Shown here in pieces: positions 44,575 to 53,659 of a stretch of DNA of 64,000 bases. The translations under genes and the position numbers were made by a program. This DNA is from Chthoniobacter flavus Ellin428 (GTDB taxonomy: Bacteria; Verrucomicrobiota; Verrucomicrobiia; Chthoniobacterales; Chthoniobacteraceae), in NCBI RefSeq assembly GCF_000173075.1, contig NZ_ABVL01000005.1, forward strand, positions 124,001 through 188,000, in the 5' to 3' direction. The notes beneath the pieces are model-generated. The model saw only the letters and a program-made list of their open reading frames with translations, was not told the origin of the DNA and made no database searches. Position 1 is the stretch's first letter. Each line of letters starts with the position of its first letter.

Positions 44575-45143
44575 GTGGCAGGGTCCTGGTAAAGGTGATG
44601 GGCGGTGATGATGGAGCGCACGGGCTCAGGAACCAGATAGCGGATGGATTGGCCGCTGGCAACCCGGCGACGTATTTCCGTGGCAGAGATATCGATCCGC
44701 CGGGGAAGGGTGCGGAACCCGTCCGTAGCCTGTCCGGCCGGATCGCCCCGGCCAAAAACGACGAATTCCACCAGCCGGCGCAGGTCTTCGATGCGCCGCC
44801 AGGTATGCAGTTCCCGAATGTTGTCGGCCCCGATGAGGTAGAAGAGCTCGGCGTCGGGATGGGCGGCACGGACCCGTTCCACAGTGTTGATGCTGTAGCT
44901 CGGGCCGGCATAGGACAGCTCGGAATCGTCCAGGGCGAAGCCAGGTTCCTCGGCGATGGCCGCGGCCAGCATGTCCCGGCGGAGGGCGGCCGGGACGGGC
45001 TGGGTGGCGAGCTTGTGCGGAGAAAGATTGGCCGGGATGAAGATGAGCCGGTCGAGCTGGAGCTGCTCCAGCGCATCGCGCGCGAGGACGAGGTGCCCAT
45101 GATGCACCGGATCAAATGTGCCGCCGTAAAGTGCCAGACGCAT
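44556..45143 (-). CDS. nadD: NadD, nicotinate-nucleotide adenylyltransferase
   Basis: The 195-residue enzyme makes nicotinic acid adenine dinucleotide in NAD synthesis. The nucleotidyltransferase motif ALYGGTFDPVHHGHLVLARDA is at the N-terminus, with FIPANLSPHK, FYLIGADNIRELHTW and the C-terminal RRIDISATEIRRRVASGQSIRYLVPEPV. Length is normal. It is the first gene of the nadD-rsfS unit, a common pairing in bacteria. Confidence 0.96.
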   Translation of the reverse strand: MRLALYGGTFDPVHHGHLVLARDALEQLQLDRLIFIPANLSPHKLATQPVPAALRRDMLAAAIAEEPGFALDDSELSYAGPSYSINTVERVRAAHPDAELFYLIGADNIRELHTWRRIEDLRRLVEFVVFGRGDPAGQATDGFRTLPRRIDISATEIRRRVASGQSIRYLVPEPVRSIITAHHLYQDPATSTLNR

Positions 45144-45231
45144 GGTGAAGAAAGAGTGAAGACAAGATTTTCGCTTCTGCAGCGGAAAAAAGTGGGTTTG
45201 CTATCAGGGTTCGCTACGCTGCGCCCGCTAT

Positions 45232-46332
45232 ATGGAACGATCTTCCCTAGGTCAATTACTCCTCACCGGTGTCCCCGGTCCGGAACTCGATGCCGCCACG
45301 GCGGCCCAGTTCCGCCGGCTGCAACCCGGCGGCTTCATTTTGTTCGGTCGCAATATCCAAACGGCGAATCAATTGCGGAAGCTGATCGATGACCTGCGCG
45401 ACCTGAGCCAGGTCGAGCCGATGATCACCATCGACCAGGAAGGTGGACGCGTCTCGCGCCTGAAGCTCGTGGGCAATGAGCCGCCGAATGCCAACCAGCT
45501 GCGGGATAAGAATGATCCCGAACTGATCCGGCGTCACGGGACGATCACGGCGAAGCTCCTGCGCATCTTCGGCTTCAATCTCGACCTGTGCCCGGTGCTG
45601 GATATTTCCTTCGACGACGAAGCGGACAATTCGCTGCGCGGCCGCTGCTACGGCAACAATGTCCCCCAAGTCATTCGCAACGCCGGCGCCTTCAACTCCG
45701 CCCTGCAAGCCGGCGGCATCCTGAGCTGCGGCAAGCATTTTCCCGGCTACTCGCGGGCACCGCTCGATGCGCACCACGAGTTGCCGGAGATTCCGCTCAG
45801 CCGCGAGGAACTCGAGACGCACGAACTCGCGGTCTTCAAACACTTTGCCGACAAAGTGGATTCGATGATGATCGGCCACGGTTTTTATCCCGCGCTGGAG
45901 AGTTCGCGCACGCCGTCCTCGCTGTCGCATCGCGTGATCACCGACCTGCTGCGCAAGGAGCAGGGCTTCAAGGGGCTGATCATGACGGACGATTTGGACA
46001 TGGGCGCGATCCTCAATCACTACGGGCTGGAGGAAACCATCCGGCTGGCCATCACCGCGGGCAATGACATGGCGATGATCTGCCATCGCGTGGCGGTGGT
46101 CGAAGAGGCCCTCGGCTATCTTGAACGTGTGCCAGTGGCCGACCTGGATCGGGCGTTGGAAAACGTGGCGAATTACAAGAAAAAGCAATCGTCGCCCGAT
46201 GCGTGGAGCGAAGAGGAATTCAAGCGACGCGATGCGGAGGTGTGGGACTTGCGCGTGGCGACGCTCGGCGCGGAGGCCGCGGCCAGGCGGAGCCCCGACG
46301 ACGGCAAACGCTCGCCGGTGGAGATTTACTAG
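45232..46332 (+). CDS. GH3 beta-N-acetylhexosaminidase (NagZ-like)
   Basis: The 366-residue TIM-barrel protein has GGFILFGRNIQTANQLRKLI, MITIDQEGGRVSRL, the substrate loop KHFPGYSRAPLDAHHELP (with the Asp-x-His general acid/base pair of NagZ enzymes) and the nucleophile region LIMTDDLDMGAI. No signal peptide is present, so it should act in the cytoplasm on muropeptides or glycan fragments imported during wall recycling. It diverges from nadD. Confidence 0.9.
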   Translation: MERSSLGQLLLTGVPGPELDAATAAQFRRLQPGGFILFGRNIQTANQLRKLIDDLRDLSQVEPMITIDQEGGRVSRLKLVGNEPPNANQLRDKNDPELIRRHGTITAKLLRIFGFNLDLCPVLDISFDDEADNSLRGRCYGNNVPQVIRNAGAFNSALQAGGILSCGKHFPGYSRAPLDAHHELPEIPLSREELETHELAVFKHFADKVDSMMIGHGFYPALESSRTPSSLSHRVITDLLRKEQGFKGLIMTDDLDMGAILNHYGLEETIRLAITAGNDMAMICHRVAVVEEALGYLERVPVADLDRALENVANYKKKQSSPDAWSEEEFKRRDAEVWDLRVATLGAEAAARRSPDDGKRSPVEIY

Positions 46333-46361
46333 GAAGCCCGAGACCAAAGGCTAAGCGATCC

Positions 46362-47426
46362 ATGGCTGCTGCTTATCGCATTTCCGTGTCCCTGCTTCCG
46401 TTGCTGGAGTCGTCGCAGGTCTTCTATCTCTACACGGCGTTTCTCGAACTGGTGCAAGCGGGCGAGATCGAGCTCTCGTGGGACGCGCGCGACCAGGTGG
46501 AGGATTTCACCATCGTCGCTGAGATGGAGCGCATCGCCGATGGTCGCCGGCTGCGCGTCTGCTTCGATATTCACGATCGCAGCTATCTTTTCAGCACGAA
46601 GGAACTGGCGGCGAGCGATGTGTATTTCAAGCGCGATCACTATCCGCCGGATGTCGAGAAGCTGGAACCGGCGGCGCGGAGCAAGGTGGCCCCGTTTGGG
46701 CCGATCTTCGGGCCGGGAAATCGGGGTGGGGCGCTTTCGCTCCTGGCTGGTTGGATGCGTTACGCGGCCCGACGACCCAAGCGCGCGAAGGAGAGCCTGA
46801 AGCACTTGAGCGACTATTTGCGGCTGCCCGTCACGCGAGATTTCGAGCGCGCGCCGGATCAGGTTTTGCCGCCGAAGGTCCTGCTGCAGACGCGGCTGTG
46901 GACCGAAGCGGAAGTGACCGGCGCGCCCTTTGCGCCGGAGATCAATGAAGAGCGGGTGGGGGTCGTGCGCGCATTGCGCAAGGAACTCGGCGATCGTTTC
47001 ATCGGTGGCGCGCTGCCCACCCCTTTTGCGCGCCAGAATTTTCCGGATGTGGTTTGCCACTGGGATACGCGGCGTTCCGCCTATTTGAAGACGATCCAGA
47101 CGTGCCGCGTCGGCATCTACACGAAGGGCCTGCATCACGCGACCGCCTGGAAGCTGGGCGAGTATGCCGCGGCTTCGATGTGCATCGTGGCTTCCGGCTT
47201 CCGGTTCACGTTCGTCGAGCCCTTCACCGAACCGCGTAATTACCTCGCCTACGAGACGCCGGACCAGTGCGTCGCGCATTGTGTGCGCTTGCTGGAAAAC
47301 GACGACGTGGCGCGGGCGATGTCGCGAGCCAATTACGAGTATTATGTCGACCACATGCGCCCCGCCAAGCAGATGCGGCGCTGGATTGTGCAGGCCTTTG
47401 AGCAGCCCGTGGCCGCGGGCGTTTGA
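46362..47426 (+). CDS. Glycosyltransferase-like protein of the glycan locus
   Basis: The 354-residue protein starts MAAAYRISVSLLPLLESSQV. Features are FDIHDRSYLFSTKELAASDVYFKRDHY in the middle and a C-terminal half with a GT-B-like end: CRVGIYTKGLHHATAWKLGEYAAASMCIVASG, then a helical tail typical of glycosyltransferase family 1-like domains. The exact family is not recognised. It starts 29 bases after the NagZ-like gene and is the only plus-strand gene of the glycan locus, convergent with the sugar transferase. Confidence 0.65.
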   Translation: MAAAYRISVSLLPLLESSQVFYLYTAFLELVQAGEIELSWDARDQVEDFTIVAEMERIADGRRLRVCFDIHDRSYLFSTKELAASDVYFKRDHYPPDVEKLEPAARSKVAPFGPIFGPGNRGGALSLLAGWMRYAARRPKRAKESLKHLSDYLRLPVTRDFERAPDQVLPPKVLLQTRLWTEAEVTGAPFAPEINEERVGVVRALRKELGDRFIGGALPTPFARQNFPDVVCHWDTRRSAYLKTIQTCRVGIYTKGLHHATAWKLGEYAAASMCIVASGFRFTFVEPFTEPRNYLAYETPDQCVAHCVRLLENDDVARAMSRANYEYYVDHMRPAKQMRRWIVQAFEQPVAAGV

Positions 47427-47470
47427 GGGGCGGCGGACGATCCGGATGAACCGCTTCGGCGGTTCGGAAA

Positions 47471-48949
47471 CTACGCGGTCTCCAGCTCGAAATTCGGCTT
47501 CACCACCGCAGCAGGCTGCTCTTTCAGTCGCTCCCATTCCTGAATGGTCTCTTCCGCCGTGACCGCCCGGATATGGGCCTTGGCCCCACCGGTGAGGATG
47601 ATGCGGACGGTGTCGAGGAGGATAAACACATCGAGGAACAGGCTCATGTGTTTCATGTAATAGAGGTCGTACTCCAGCTTGCGGCGGGAATCGAGGGTCG
47701 AAGCTCCGTAGGGATAGCTGACCTGCGCCCAGCCGGTGATGCCCGGCTGCACCATGAGCCGCTCTTCGTAGTAGGGGACTTCCTTGGCGAGTTGGGTGAT
47801 GATTTCCGGGCGCTCGGGACGCGGGCCGACGAATGACATGTGGCCACAGAGCACGTGCCAGAGTTGCGGGATCTCATCGATGCGATAGCGGCGCAGGAAG
47901 CCGCCGACGAAGGTGACGCGCGGATCGTTCTTCTCGCTCCAGCGGACGCCGTCCTTCTCCGCATTGACGTGCATGGTGCGCAGCTTGGTCATCTGGAACT
48001 GACGCCCAAAGCGACCGCTGCGTGTCTGGTAGTAAAAGATTGGGCCCGGAGAGGTGAGACGGATGGCGAGGGCGGCGGCGCCGACGAAGGGCGCGCCGAG
48101 GATCAAGCCGATGGCCGAGCAGATGATGTCGAAGAGCCGCTTCAGCTTCTTGATGTAAATGTGCTGGGGTTCGCCGCTGGCGTTCAGGAGCCATTCCGAG
48201 CTGATCAATTCCAGCGGGACGTACTGCTCCGCTTCCTCGCAGAGCGAGATCAGCGGCATGACCGAGATGCCCGAGTAGCGCAGCTTGCAGAAGTGCCGGA
48301 TGAGTGTGGTGTCGCCGAGACACTTGTTCGTGCACAGCACCCGCGAGATTTTTTCGCGCTCCACGATCGCGGCCAGGTCTTCGATTTTGCCCAGGATGCG
48401 CAGCTTGCCCGTGGGTTGATACGCTCCGTAAAGGACCACGCCGGCGAACTCGAGGTTGCGCCCGCCGAAGCTGGCGAAGAGGCGCGTCTCCGCTTCGTCG
48501 AAGGCCCCGGTTACCACATAGGCCACGCGCTCCTTGGAATTGCGCAGGCCGTGGAGGATCACGATGTGGTGGATCAACGCCGCGAGATAGGAGGCGAGCG
48601 TCCCGAGGAGCATGATACCGCGTCCCAGCGGACGGGCGGAGTTCAGATAAGTGCCGCCGATGATCACCAGTGTGGCCAGGATCACGCACACGATGAGCAC
48701 GAGCGAGCGCTCGAGGATGCCGCGGTTGGCGCTATGGGTCGAATAGAGGCTGGCGATATAGGTGGTCGCGGAAAAGACGATGGCGCCGGCGACGAAAAAG
48801 GGCCAGTGCGCCCACAGCGACACGGCGCTTTCCCCGCCGAAACGCAGGAGCATCGCCGCGACGAACGCGAGGGTGAAAAGGAACGCGTCAGTCGCGAAGT
48901 GCAACGAGACGTGAAACCAATGCTTCCGAAGGATGCCGTTGGTATTCAT
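47471..48949 (-). CDS. Polyprenyl glycosylphosphotransferase (initiating sugar transferase)
   Basis: The 492-residue membrane protein has four N-terminal transmembrane helices, a CoA-binding-like middle domain (RVAYVVTGAFDEAETRL) and a C-terminal bacterial sugar transferase domain. The latter contains KRLFDIICSAIGLILGAPFV, SPGPIFYYQTRSGRFGRQF, KLRTM, FLRRYRIDEIPQLWHVLCGHMSFVGPRPERPE and PGITGWAQVSYPYG. It loads the first sugar-1-phosphate on undecaprenyl phosphate, starting repeat-unit assembly (WcaJ/EpsL type). The start at 48949 follows the usual N-terminus. A TATAAT box lies 46 bases upstream. Confidence 0.93.
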   Translation of the reverse strand: MNTNGILRKHWFHVSLHFATDAFLFTLAFVAAMLLRFGGESAVSLWAHWPFFVAGAIVFSATTYIASLYSTHSANRGILERSLVLIVCVILATLVIIGGTYLNSARPLGRGIMLLGTLASYLAALIHHIVILHGLRNSKERVAYVVTGAFDEAETRLFASFGGRNLEFAGVVLYGAYQPTGKLRILGKIEDLAAIVEREKISRVLCTNKCLGDTTLIRHFCKLRYSGISVMPLISLCEEAEQYVPLELISSEWLLNASGEPQHIYIKKLKRLFDIICSAIGLILGAPFVGAAALAIRLTSPGPIFYYQTRSGRFGRQFQMTKLRTMHVNAEKDGVRWSEKNDPRVTFVGGFLRRYRIDEIPQLWHVLCGHMSFVGPRPERPEIITQLAKEVPYYEERLMVQPGITGWAQVSYPYGASTLDSRRKLEYDLYYMKHMSLFLDVFILLDTVRIILTGGAKAHIRAVTAEETIQEWERLKEQPAAVVKPNFELETA

Positions 48950-48994
48950 GCAGAGGGCGGCGGGATCGTTAAAGGAGCTACGGGTGGTAAAGAA

Positions 48995-49000
48995 ATTATA
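48995..49000 (-). promoter_or_regulatory. Perfect TATAAT -10 box upstream of the sugar transferase
   Basis: On the minus strand TATAAT ends 46 bases before the start codon at 48949, in a 136-base gap that otherwise separates this gene from the GNAT gene. No good -35 box is present at 16-18 bases, so this is a weak call. It suggests the sugar transferase may be transcribed on its own. Confidence 0.35.
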
Positions 49001-49085
49001 AACCGAAGGGTTGCCTAGGCAGGCCCAACGGGCAAGACCAACTATAGAAGCTAAAACGGTACCAAAGTCACGTATATTTACGAAC

Positions 49086-50198
49086 TCAAAGATGGATTGG
49101 GCCATCTCCATCCGCGCGGTTGCAATGGACGGTTCCGAGTGCCCCGGAAAGCGGTCCCAATTCCTGCGCCAACTGGGGCGAGCAGGCGAAGAGGAAATTC
49201 GATGGGCCTTCCATGTAGCCACGCGCGGAAAGGGCGTTGAGCCACGCCGTATGGCTCTGATTGGTCACCACCAGGTCGCTGCCCAATTCGCGGAGGTAAT
49301 CCGTCGCCAGGGCCACGATATTCGCCTCCTCGCCGGGAATGCTGAGGCAATCGACCAGGGAGCCGAGCCGCAGGTTGCCAAAATACTTGTCGTCCTGCAT
49401 GACGGTGGATCGCACCACCGCCCAGCCGATATCCTGGCCGTTCCGCTGGCAGCGTAACGTCATGTTTTTGACGTTGCCGTCGCCGAAGAGGACGTTTTGT
49501 GCGGCCTGGTCGCGAACGGCGGTGAGGGCATACGCGTCGCGCGCCTTCATCCAGATCGTGTCGGCCCAAGCCTCGTAGCGATCCACGCGCTCGGCGCGGG
49601 AGCCGTTCGGCAGACGATGCCGGGTGCGATAGGCTTGCCGGGCCCAGAGCGCGAGAGACCCCAGGCCGCTGAGCGCAGCCACATCCAGGATGGCTGCGCG
49701 CAATTTCGTCCGGCGAAGCGGGCGGATCTCGCGCAAAAATCGGGAGGGGCGAAGCACGTAAAAGCGAAATGGAATCGGCTTCATCGACCACCCGGCGGCG
49801 GCCAGCAGCTTGGGGAGCGGTTGTTCGACGCCGCCCATGCCCAGCGCGTAGAGCAGCGGACATTCGCGAAGCGCCGCGCGCAACATCTGCACACCGGACA
49901 TCATGTAGCGGCGGTCCCAGATCCCTTCCGAGATCGGCCCTTGATAATTGCAGATATCGCGGACGGCGCCGCGGAGCCAAAACGGCTGGCGCCGCAGAGC
50001 AAAGCCGCCGCGCACCTCGGCGCCTTCCAGGGCGAGGAAAAGTTCGCGGACGACGATGCGCCCCTCCTGTTTCGGCAGCCACGCGGAAAGCGCCGTCTTG
50101 CTCAAGCCGAATGGCGCTTCGTGCGCCTGCCCGCGGGCGTTGAATTCGGCAACAGCGGGTTCGTGTTCGACTTGGTAAGGGACGATGCGGAGGCTCAC
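49086..50198 (-). CDS. GNAT/FemAB-like acyltransferase of the glycan locus
   Basis: The 370-residue protein starts at a GTG (VSLRIVPYQVEHEPAVAEFNARGQ), 10 bases after the deacetylase stop. It has two GNAT-like halves: VRELFLALEGAEVRGGFALRRQPFWL with a conserved-looking LRAALRECPLLYALGMGG, and VKNMTLRCQRNGQDIGWAVV with a closing acetyltransferase-like helix. Proteins of this layout are common in exopolysaccharide clusters and are taken as N- or O-acyltransferases. The acyl donor is unknown. Its place behind an acyl carrier protein and a deacetylase-like gene suggests an acyl-ACP or acyl-CoA donor, which is inference. Confidence 0.65.
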   Translation of the reverse strand: MSLRIVPYQVEHEPAVAEFNARGQAHEAPFGLSKTALSAWLPKQEGRIVVRELFLALEGAEVRGGFALRRQPFWLRGAVRDICNYQGPISEGIWDRRYMMSGVQMLRAALRECPLLYALGMGGVEQPLPKLLAAAGWSMKPIPFRFYVLRPSRFLREIRPLRRTKLRAAILDVAALSGLGSLALWARQAYRTRHRLPNGSRAERVDRYEAWADTIWMKARDAYALTAVRDQAAQNVLFGDGNVKNMTLRCQRNGQDIGWAVVRSTVMQDDKYFGNLRLGSLVDCLSIPGEEANIVALATDYLRELGSDLVVTNQSHTAWLNALSARGYMEGPSNFLFACSPQLAQELGPLSGALGTVHCNRADGDGPIHL

Positions 50199-50208
50199 AA
50201 AGGATTTT

Positions 50209-51141
50209 TCAAGAGGAGCCGTGCAGCAGTTTCGCCAACAGCCACCGCCACTCGAGTGCGTCTCTCTGGGTAGCAGTAATCTCGTGCAAACCGCCATGCT
50301 TTTCCGCGAGGAAATCCAGCAGCGTGCCCGTCGGCACAAACCACCCGCCGAGACTGGCGAGCCGTCGCATGAGCGCAACGAAACGCGGCTCCAGGCGGCC
50401 ATCGACGTAAAAACCCTTCGCAAAATGGGCATACATGATGCAGGCGCCACCTTCCTCCGCCAGCCGGTCCTGATTGGCCTCGGTGAGCATCGCGTTGAAA
50501 GAGCGAATATTGCCGCCCTCCGACGAGGCGTACCAGCCGTTGACGAACGGCAGCGTGGCGTCGTAGTAGGGCATGAATGGACAGGCGGCCAGGGTATTAA
50601 TGTCGCGGAAGACGAAGTTGCGCACGTAGCGGATGCGATCGCGGCAAAGGTCTCCCCAAAAATATTTGCTGGAAGTCACGTGTCCTTCCGCCCGGAGCGA
50701 CGCGTGAAAATTAGCCGCTCGATAAACCCATCGGCGCGCTCCCGAGAGACGCGCCGCGCCCCAGTAAATGCTGTCCACGTTTTGAAAGTGGTTCGACATG
50801 CTCCGCGGGTCGCTGCCGAAGTGCTCGCGGAAAAGGTCGAGCCCCCGTTGCGTTTCTTCCCGCGTGGAGCTGTGGCAGCGCGCCCCGTGAAAGCCGATTT
50901 CAAATCCGCGCTCATGCAGCCTCCGCGCCCAAGTGAGATACTCGGGATCTTCGGTGCTCAGCCCGCCCAGCGTCGCTTCATACTGGGCGGCGAGTGTCCA
51001 GACCGACTTGGTGCTGAATATGCCGAGATCACCGAGAAAGTCGTAGACGGGCCGCACGTTGACCAGTCGGTCATTGTCCGCATCGTCGAAGATGGTGAAG
51101 GCAAAGCGTTTGCCTTCCGGCCACGTGATCGGCAGGCCCAT
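50209..51141 (-). CDS. Polysaccharide deacetylase-like protein
   Basis: The 310-residue protein starts MGLPITWPEGKRFAFTIFDD, where FDDADN is a NodB-like motif 1. ERGFEIGFHGARCHSSTREET provides the histidines of motif 2, and a later block (ACIMYAHFAKGF) holds another conserved His. The fold looks like a divergent CE4 deacetylase, but RPPYG is not obvious. No signal peptide is seen, so it may act on a cytoplasmic lipid-linked or nucleotide-linked sugar. The start ATG lies 4 bases after the ACP stop. Confidence 0.7.
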   Translation of the reverse strand: MGLPITWPEGKRFAFTIFDDADNDRLVNVRPVYDFLGDLGIFSTKSVWTLAAQYEATLGGLSTEDPEYLTWARRLHERGFEIGFHGARCHSSTREETQRGLDLFREHFGSDPRSMSNHFQNVDSIYWGAARLSGARRWVYRAANFHASLRAEGHVTSSKYFWGDLCRDRIRYVRNFVFRDINTLAACPFMPYYDATLPFVNGWYASSEGGNIRSFNAMLTEANQDRLAEEGGACIMYAHFAKGFYVDGRLEPRFVALMRRLASLGGWFVPTGTLLDFLAEKHGGLHEITATQRDALEWRWLLAKLLHGSS

Positions 51142-51145
51142 GGAC

Positions 51146-51391
51146 TCAGCTGGTGACGCTGTGTCTGGCCAGCGCCGCATTGATCGCGCCGACGCTGATC
51201 AATTCCGCCACTTCATCGTCGCCGAACTGGATGCCGAATTCCTGCTCCAGGGCCAGGATCAGGTTCATGTGACCGGCAGAATCCCAAGCAGCGATGGTCG
51301 TCGGACCGCTTTCCGGCGTGAGCTCGCCAGCGTTGACGTGAAAGAGGCGGGAGACGATGGCGAGGACGCGAGAATCCATGAAATGCGACAA
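51146..51391 (-). CDS. Stand-alone acyl carrier protein
   Basis: The 81-residue protein has the ACP fold pattern: LAIVSRLFHVNAGELTPESG, then the phosphopantetheine site WDSAGHMNLILALEQEFGI with Ser38, and FGDDEVAELISVGAINAAL. It is not the fatty-acid-synthesis ACP by context. It sits between the E2-like gene (125 bases upstream) and the deacetylase-like gene (4 bases downstream). It probably carries an acyl or aminoacyl group for modification of the glycan. Start could also be the ATG at 51379. Confidence 0.88.
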   Translation of the reverse strand: MSHFMDSRVLAIVSRLFHVNAGELTPESGPTTIAAWDSAGHMNLILALEQEFGIQFGDDEVAELISVGAINAALARHSVTS

Positions 51392-51516
51392 AATGTCAGT
51401 TTGTTACATGCGTTGCCAGCCTGAAAATCAGGGAATTTACTTACGTAATGAGGATCTTCGCGTCCTCCACGAAGGATCGAAGAACGCGCCATTGGAAGAG
51501 GGGCCGGGCACTTGAA

Positions 51517-52644
51517 TTAGCGGCCAGTCGCGGCGGTCAGTGACGGGCCGCTTTCGAGCTGCTCTTTGATCGCGTTGGCGAGGCCATTCGCGCCGAAGCC
51601 GTTGATCACGCGGTGGTCGAAGGCGATGCCGAGTTGAATATAGCGGCTCTCCATGAGGTCGGCGCCGTTTGCCGGGCGGACCCACTCGGTTTGGACGGAA
51701 CCGATGGAAATCATCGCGGTTTGCGGAGGTAGAATGACGGGCTGAACGAAAAGCGTGTCGGCGTCCATGTTGATGCTCAACGAAAGGTCGCCGCCGCTCA
51801 GGTCGGACGCCTGGAAACTGGCGCGCATCGCCTTCATGCGAAATGCCATCATCGTCTTCGCAATCTCGCCCAGCGAAAGTCGGCCGGCCTCCTTGATCAC
51901 CGGAATGAACAGTCCGCGGCCGAGGTCGAAGGTCACTCCGATGTTGCCGGCGGCGGATGGGAAGAACTGCAAATCGTCCGAGAGCGCGCCGAAGAAGAGC
52001 GGAAACTTTTCGGGAAGCCGCGCGAGCACCCAGACGAGCAGGTCGGGCAGGTTGGCGAAGACCTTTTCGCTGCGGCTGAATTCCGCGAGAGCGGTCAGGG
52101 CCGCATCCACGCGGATTTTTTTGACGAGAAATGAGTCGGGGATCTGCGCGTGCGATCGTTTGACGACGCCCGCGATGGCGCGTTGCTGGGCGCTCAAAGT
52201 CACTCCTCCAGGAGCCACTGCCGCGGGAACCAGTTTCTCCACATCCTCAGCTTTGATGACTTTTTTGCCGATACTTTGAATCTGTTCCGCGGTGATGCCG
52301 AGTTTGGCGATCAACTCGCGTGCCGCATGGGTGATGACTGGACCACCCTGAGTTTCGGGTGCAGAGCGAACTTTCTGAGTCTCGTTATTCCGGAAAGCAG
52401 TGCGCTCCGCCTCGTCCGCGAAGATGTAGCCGACGACGCTGCCGAAAGCGCATTCCGTGTTCTCCGCCGCCACGGGATGCAGAATGCCCGCATGCTCCGC
52501 GGCCAGGTCGAAGGACGCCTTGGTCGTCTCGAAAATAGCAATCGTCTCTCCGCACTGAACGCTCTCACCGGGGGCCTTTTTCCAGGCGAGGAGCTTCGCG
52601 GCGGACTCGTTGCTATTGATGGTGGGAACGAGGATGGATGGCAT
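51517..52644 (-). CDS. 2-oxoacid dehydrogenase E2-like acyltransferase
   Basis: The 375-residue protein has an N-terminal lipoyl domain with lysine K42 in FETTKASFDL. An E3-binding-like domain follows (THAARELIAKLGITAEQIQSIGKKVIKAEDVEKL), then a catalytic domain from about residue 150. In the active-site motif HRVING (344-349) the usual Asp of HRxxDG is Asn348. E2 normally moves an acyl group from lipoamide to CoA. The gene overlaps the E1beta gene by 32 bases. No E3 is in the cluster; the E3-binding segment suggests that the housekeeping E3 is used. Confidence 0.88.
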   Translation of the reverse strand: MPSILVPTINSNESAAKLLAWKKAPGESVQCGETIAIFETTKASFDLAAEHAGILHPVAAENTECAFGSVVGYIFADEAERTAFRNNETQKVRSAPETQGGPVITHAARELIAKLGITAEQIQSIGKKVIKAEDVEKLVPAAVAPGGVTLSAQQRAIAGVVKRSHAQIPDSFLVKKIRVDAALTALAEFSRSEKVFANLPDLLVWVLARLPEKFPLFFGALSDDLQFFPSAAGNIGVTFDLGRGLFIPVIKEAGRLSLGEIAKTMMAFRMKAMRASFQASDLSGGDLSLSINMDADTLFVQPVILPPQTAMISIGSVQTEWVRPANGADLMESRYIQLGIAFDHRVINGFGANGLANAIKEQLESGPSLTAATGR

Positions 52645-53659
52645 GCAGATCGGTGCTCACACGTTTCACGATGTTCTCCGGTTGGACGAGCACATCTCTT
52701 TCCAAATGCCGGGCCGAAGGGATGATGCTGTCCGCGGAATGGATCAGCCGGACGGGCGCGCGGTGCGGCCAGGCCTCGGCGACTACGGCGGCGACTTCCG
52801 CGCCCCAAGTGCCGCCAGCAGTGCCTTCCTCGACGACATAGAGCGCGGGCGCCGTGGAAAGCAACGGGGCAAGCGATTGCACCTCGAAAGGATAAAGTTG
52901 GAAGGGCACGACGATCTGGACCTCGATTTCGTGCTCGAGGAGGAGTTGCCGCGCCGCCTGCCAGCAGGCGGGGAAGCTGCCGCCGGAGGCAATCAGGATC
53001 GCCTGCGGATCGCGGTCGACGAAAACGTGCGCGGTCATGCGCTCTTCATCGAGGAACTCGCAAGTAAACAGGTCGTCGATCGCGCCTTCTCCGAGCTGCG
53101 GTTGGGCGTAGAGGACTTTGCTCTCGAAGAGTATGCCCGGATGATCGCGCGCCAGGATTCGGGGCAGCAATGCGGTGTTGTCGTGCAACGGGGAGAGTTC
53201 GAAAAGATCGAGATCGGGCACGCCGAGAAAGTGCTTTTGCACGCTCTGGCTATGTGTCGCGCCGTAGCCGCGGTGTCCACCCACGGGGCAGCGGATGAGC
53301 AGGTGATGAGGGACCCGCCGGCCATACATGCTCACGCTCTTGGCCGCGAAATTGATGATCTGGTCGAAGGCGAGGAAGATGAAATCGCCGAACATGATCT
53401 CGACGATCGGCCGCTGCCCGGCGAGCGACAGGCCATTGGCCACGCCGACAAAGCCCAGCTCGCTGATCGGAGTGGTCAGCACACGATCGGGGTATTTGGT
53501 GGAAAGACCACGCGCGGCCTTGAAGGCGCCGCCGTAGGGGTCGAGTACGTCTTCACCCAGAAAAAAAACGCGGTCATCCCCGTCGAGCAACGCGTGCAAG
53601 GCACGGTTCAGGTTTTCGATAATGCGCTCGCTGGTGGAGCGTTCGCCCGTGTTGGTCAT
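52613..53659 (-). CDS. 2-oxoacid dehydrogenase E1 beta subunit
   Basis: The 348-residue transketolase-like subunit has FFLGEDVLDPYGGAFKAARGL, RVLTTPISELGFVGVANGLSLAGQRPIVEIMFGDFIFLAFDQIIN, VPHHLLIRCPVGGHRGYGATHSQS and the C-terminal QSLAPLLSTAPALYVVEEGTAGGTWGAE. It pairs with E1alpha to bind thiamine diphosphate. Its ATG overlaps the E1alpha stop (ATGA). The sequence resembles pyruvate/acetoin-type E1beta; the real 2-oxo acid is unknown. Confidence 0.92.
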   Translation of the reverse strand: MTNTGERSTSERIIENLNRALHALLDGDDRVFFLGEDVLDPYGGAFKAARGLSTKYPDRVLTTPISELGFVGVANGLSLAGQRPIVEIMFGDFIFLAFDQIINFAAKSVSMYGRRVPHHLLIRCPVGGHRGYGATHSQSVQKHFLGVPDLDLFELSPLHDNTALLPRILARDHPGILFESKVLYAQPQLGEGAIDDLFTCEFLDEERMTAHVFVDRDPQAILIASGGSFPACWQAARQLLLEHEIEVQIVVPFQLYPFEVQSLAPLLSTAPALYVVEEGTAGGTWGAEVAAVVAEAWPHRAPVRLIHSADSIIPSARHLERDVLVQPENIVKRVSTDLHAIHPRSHHQ

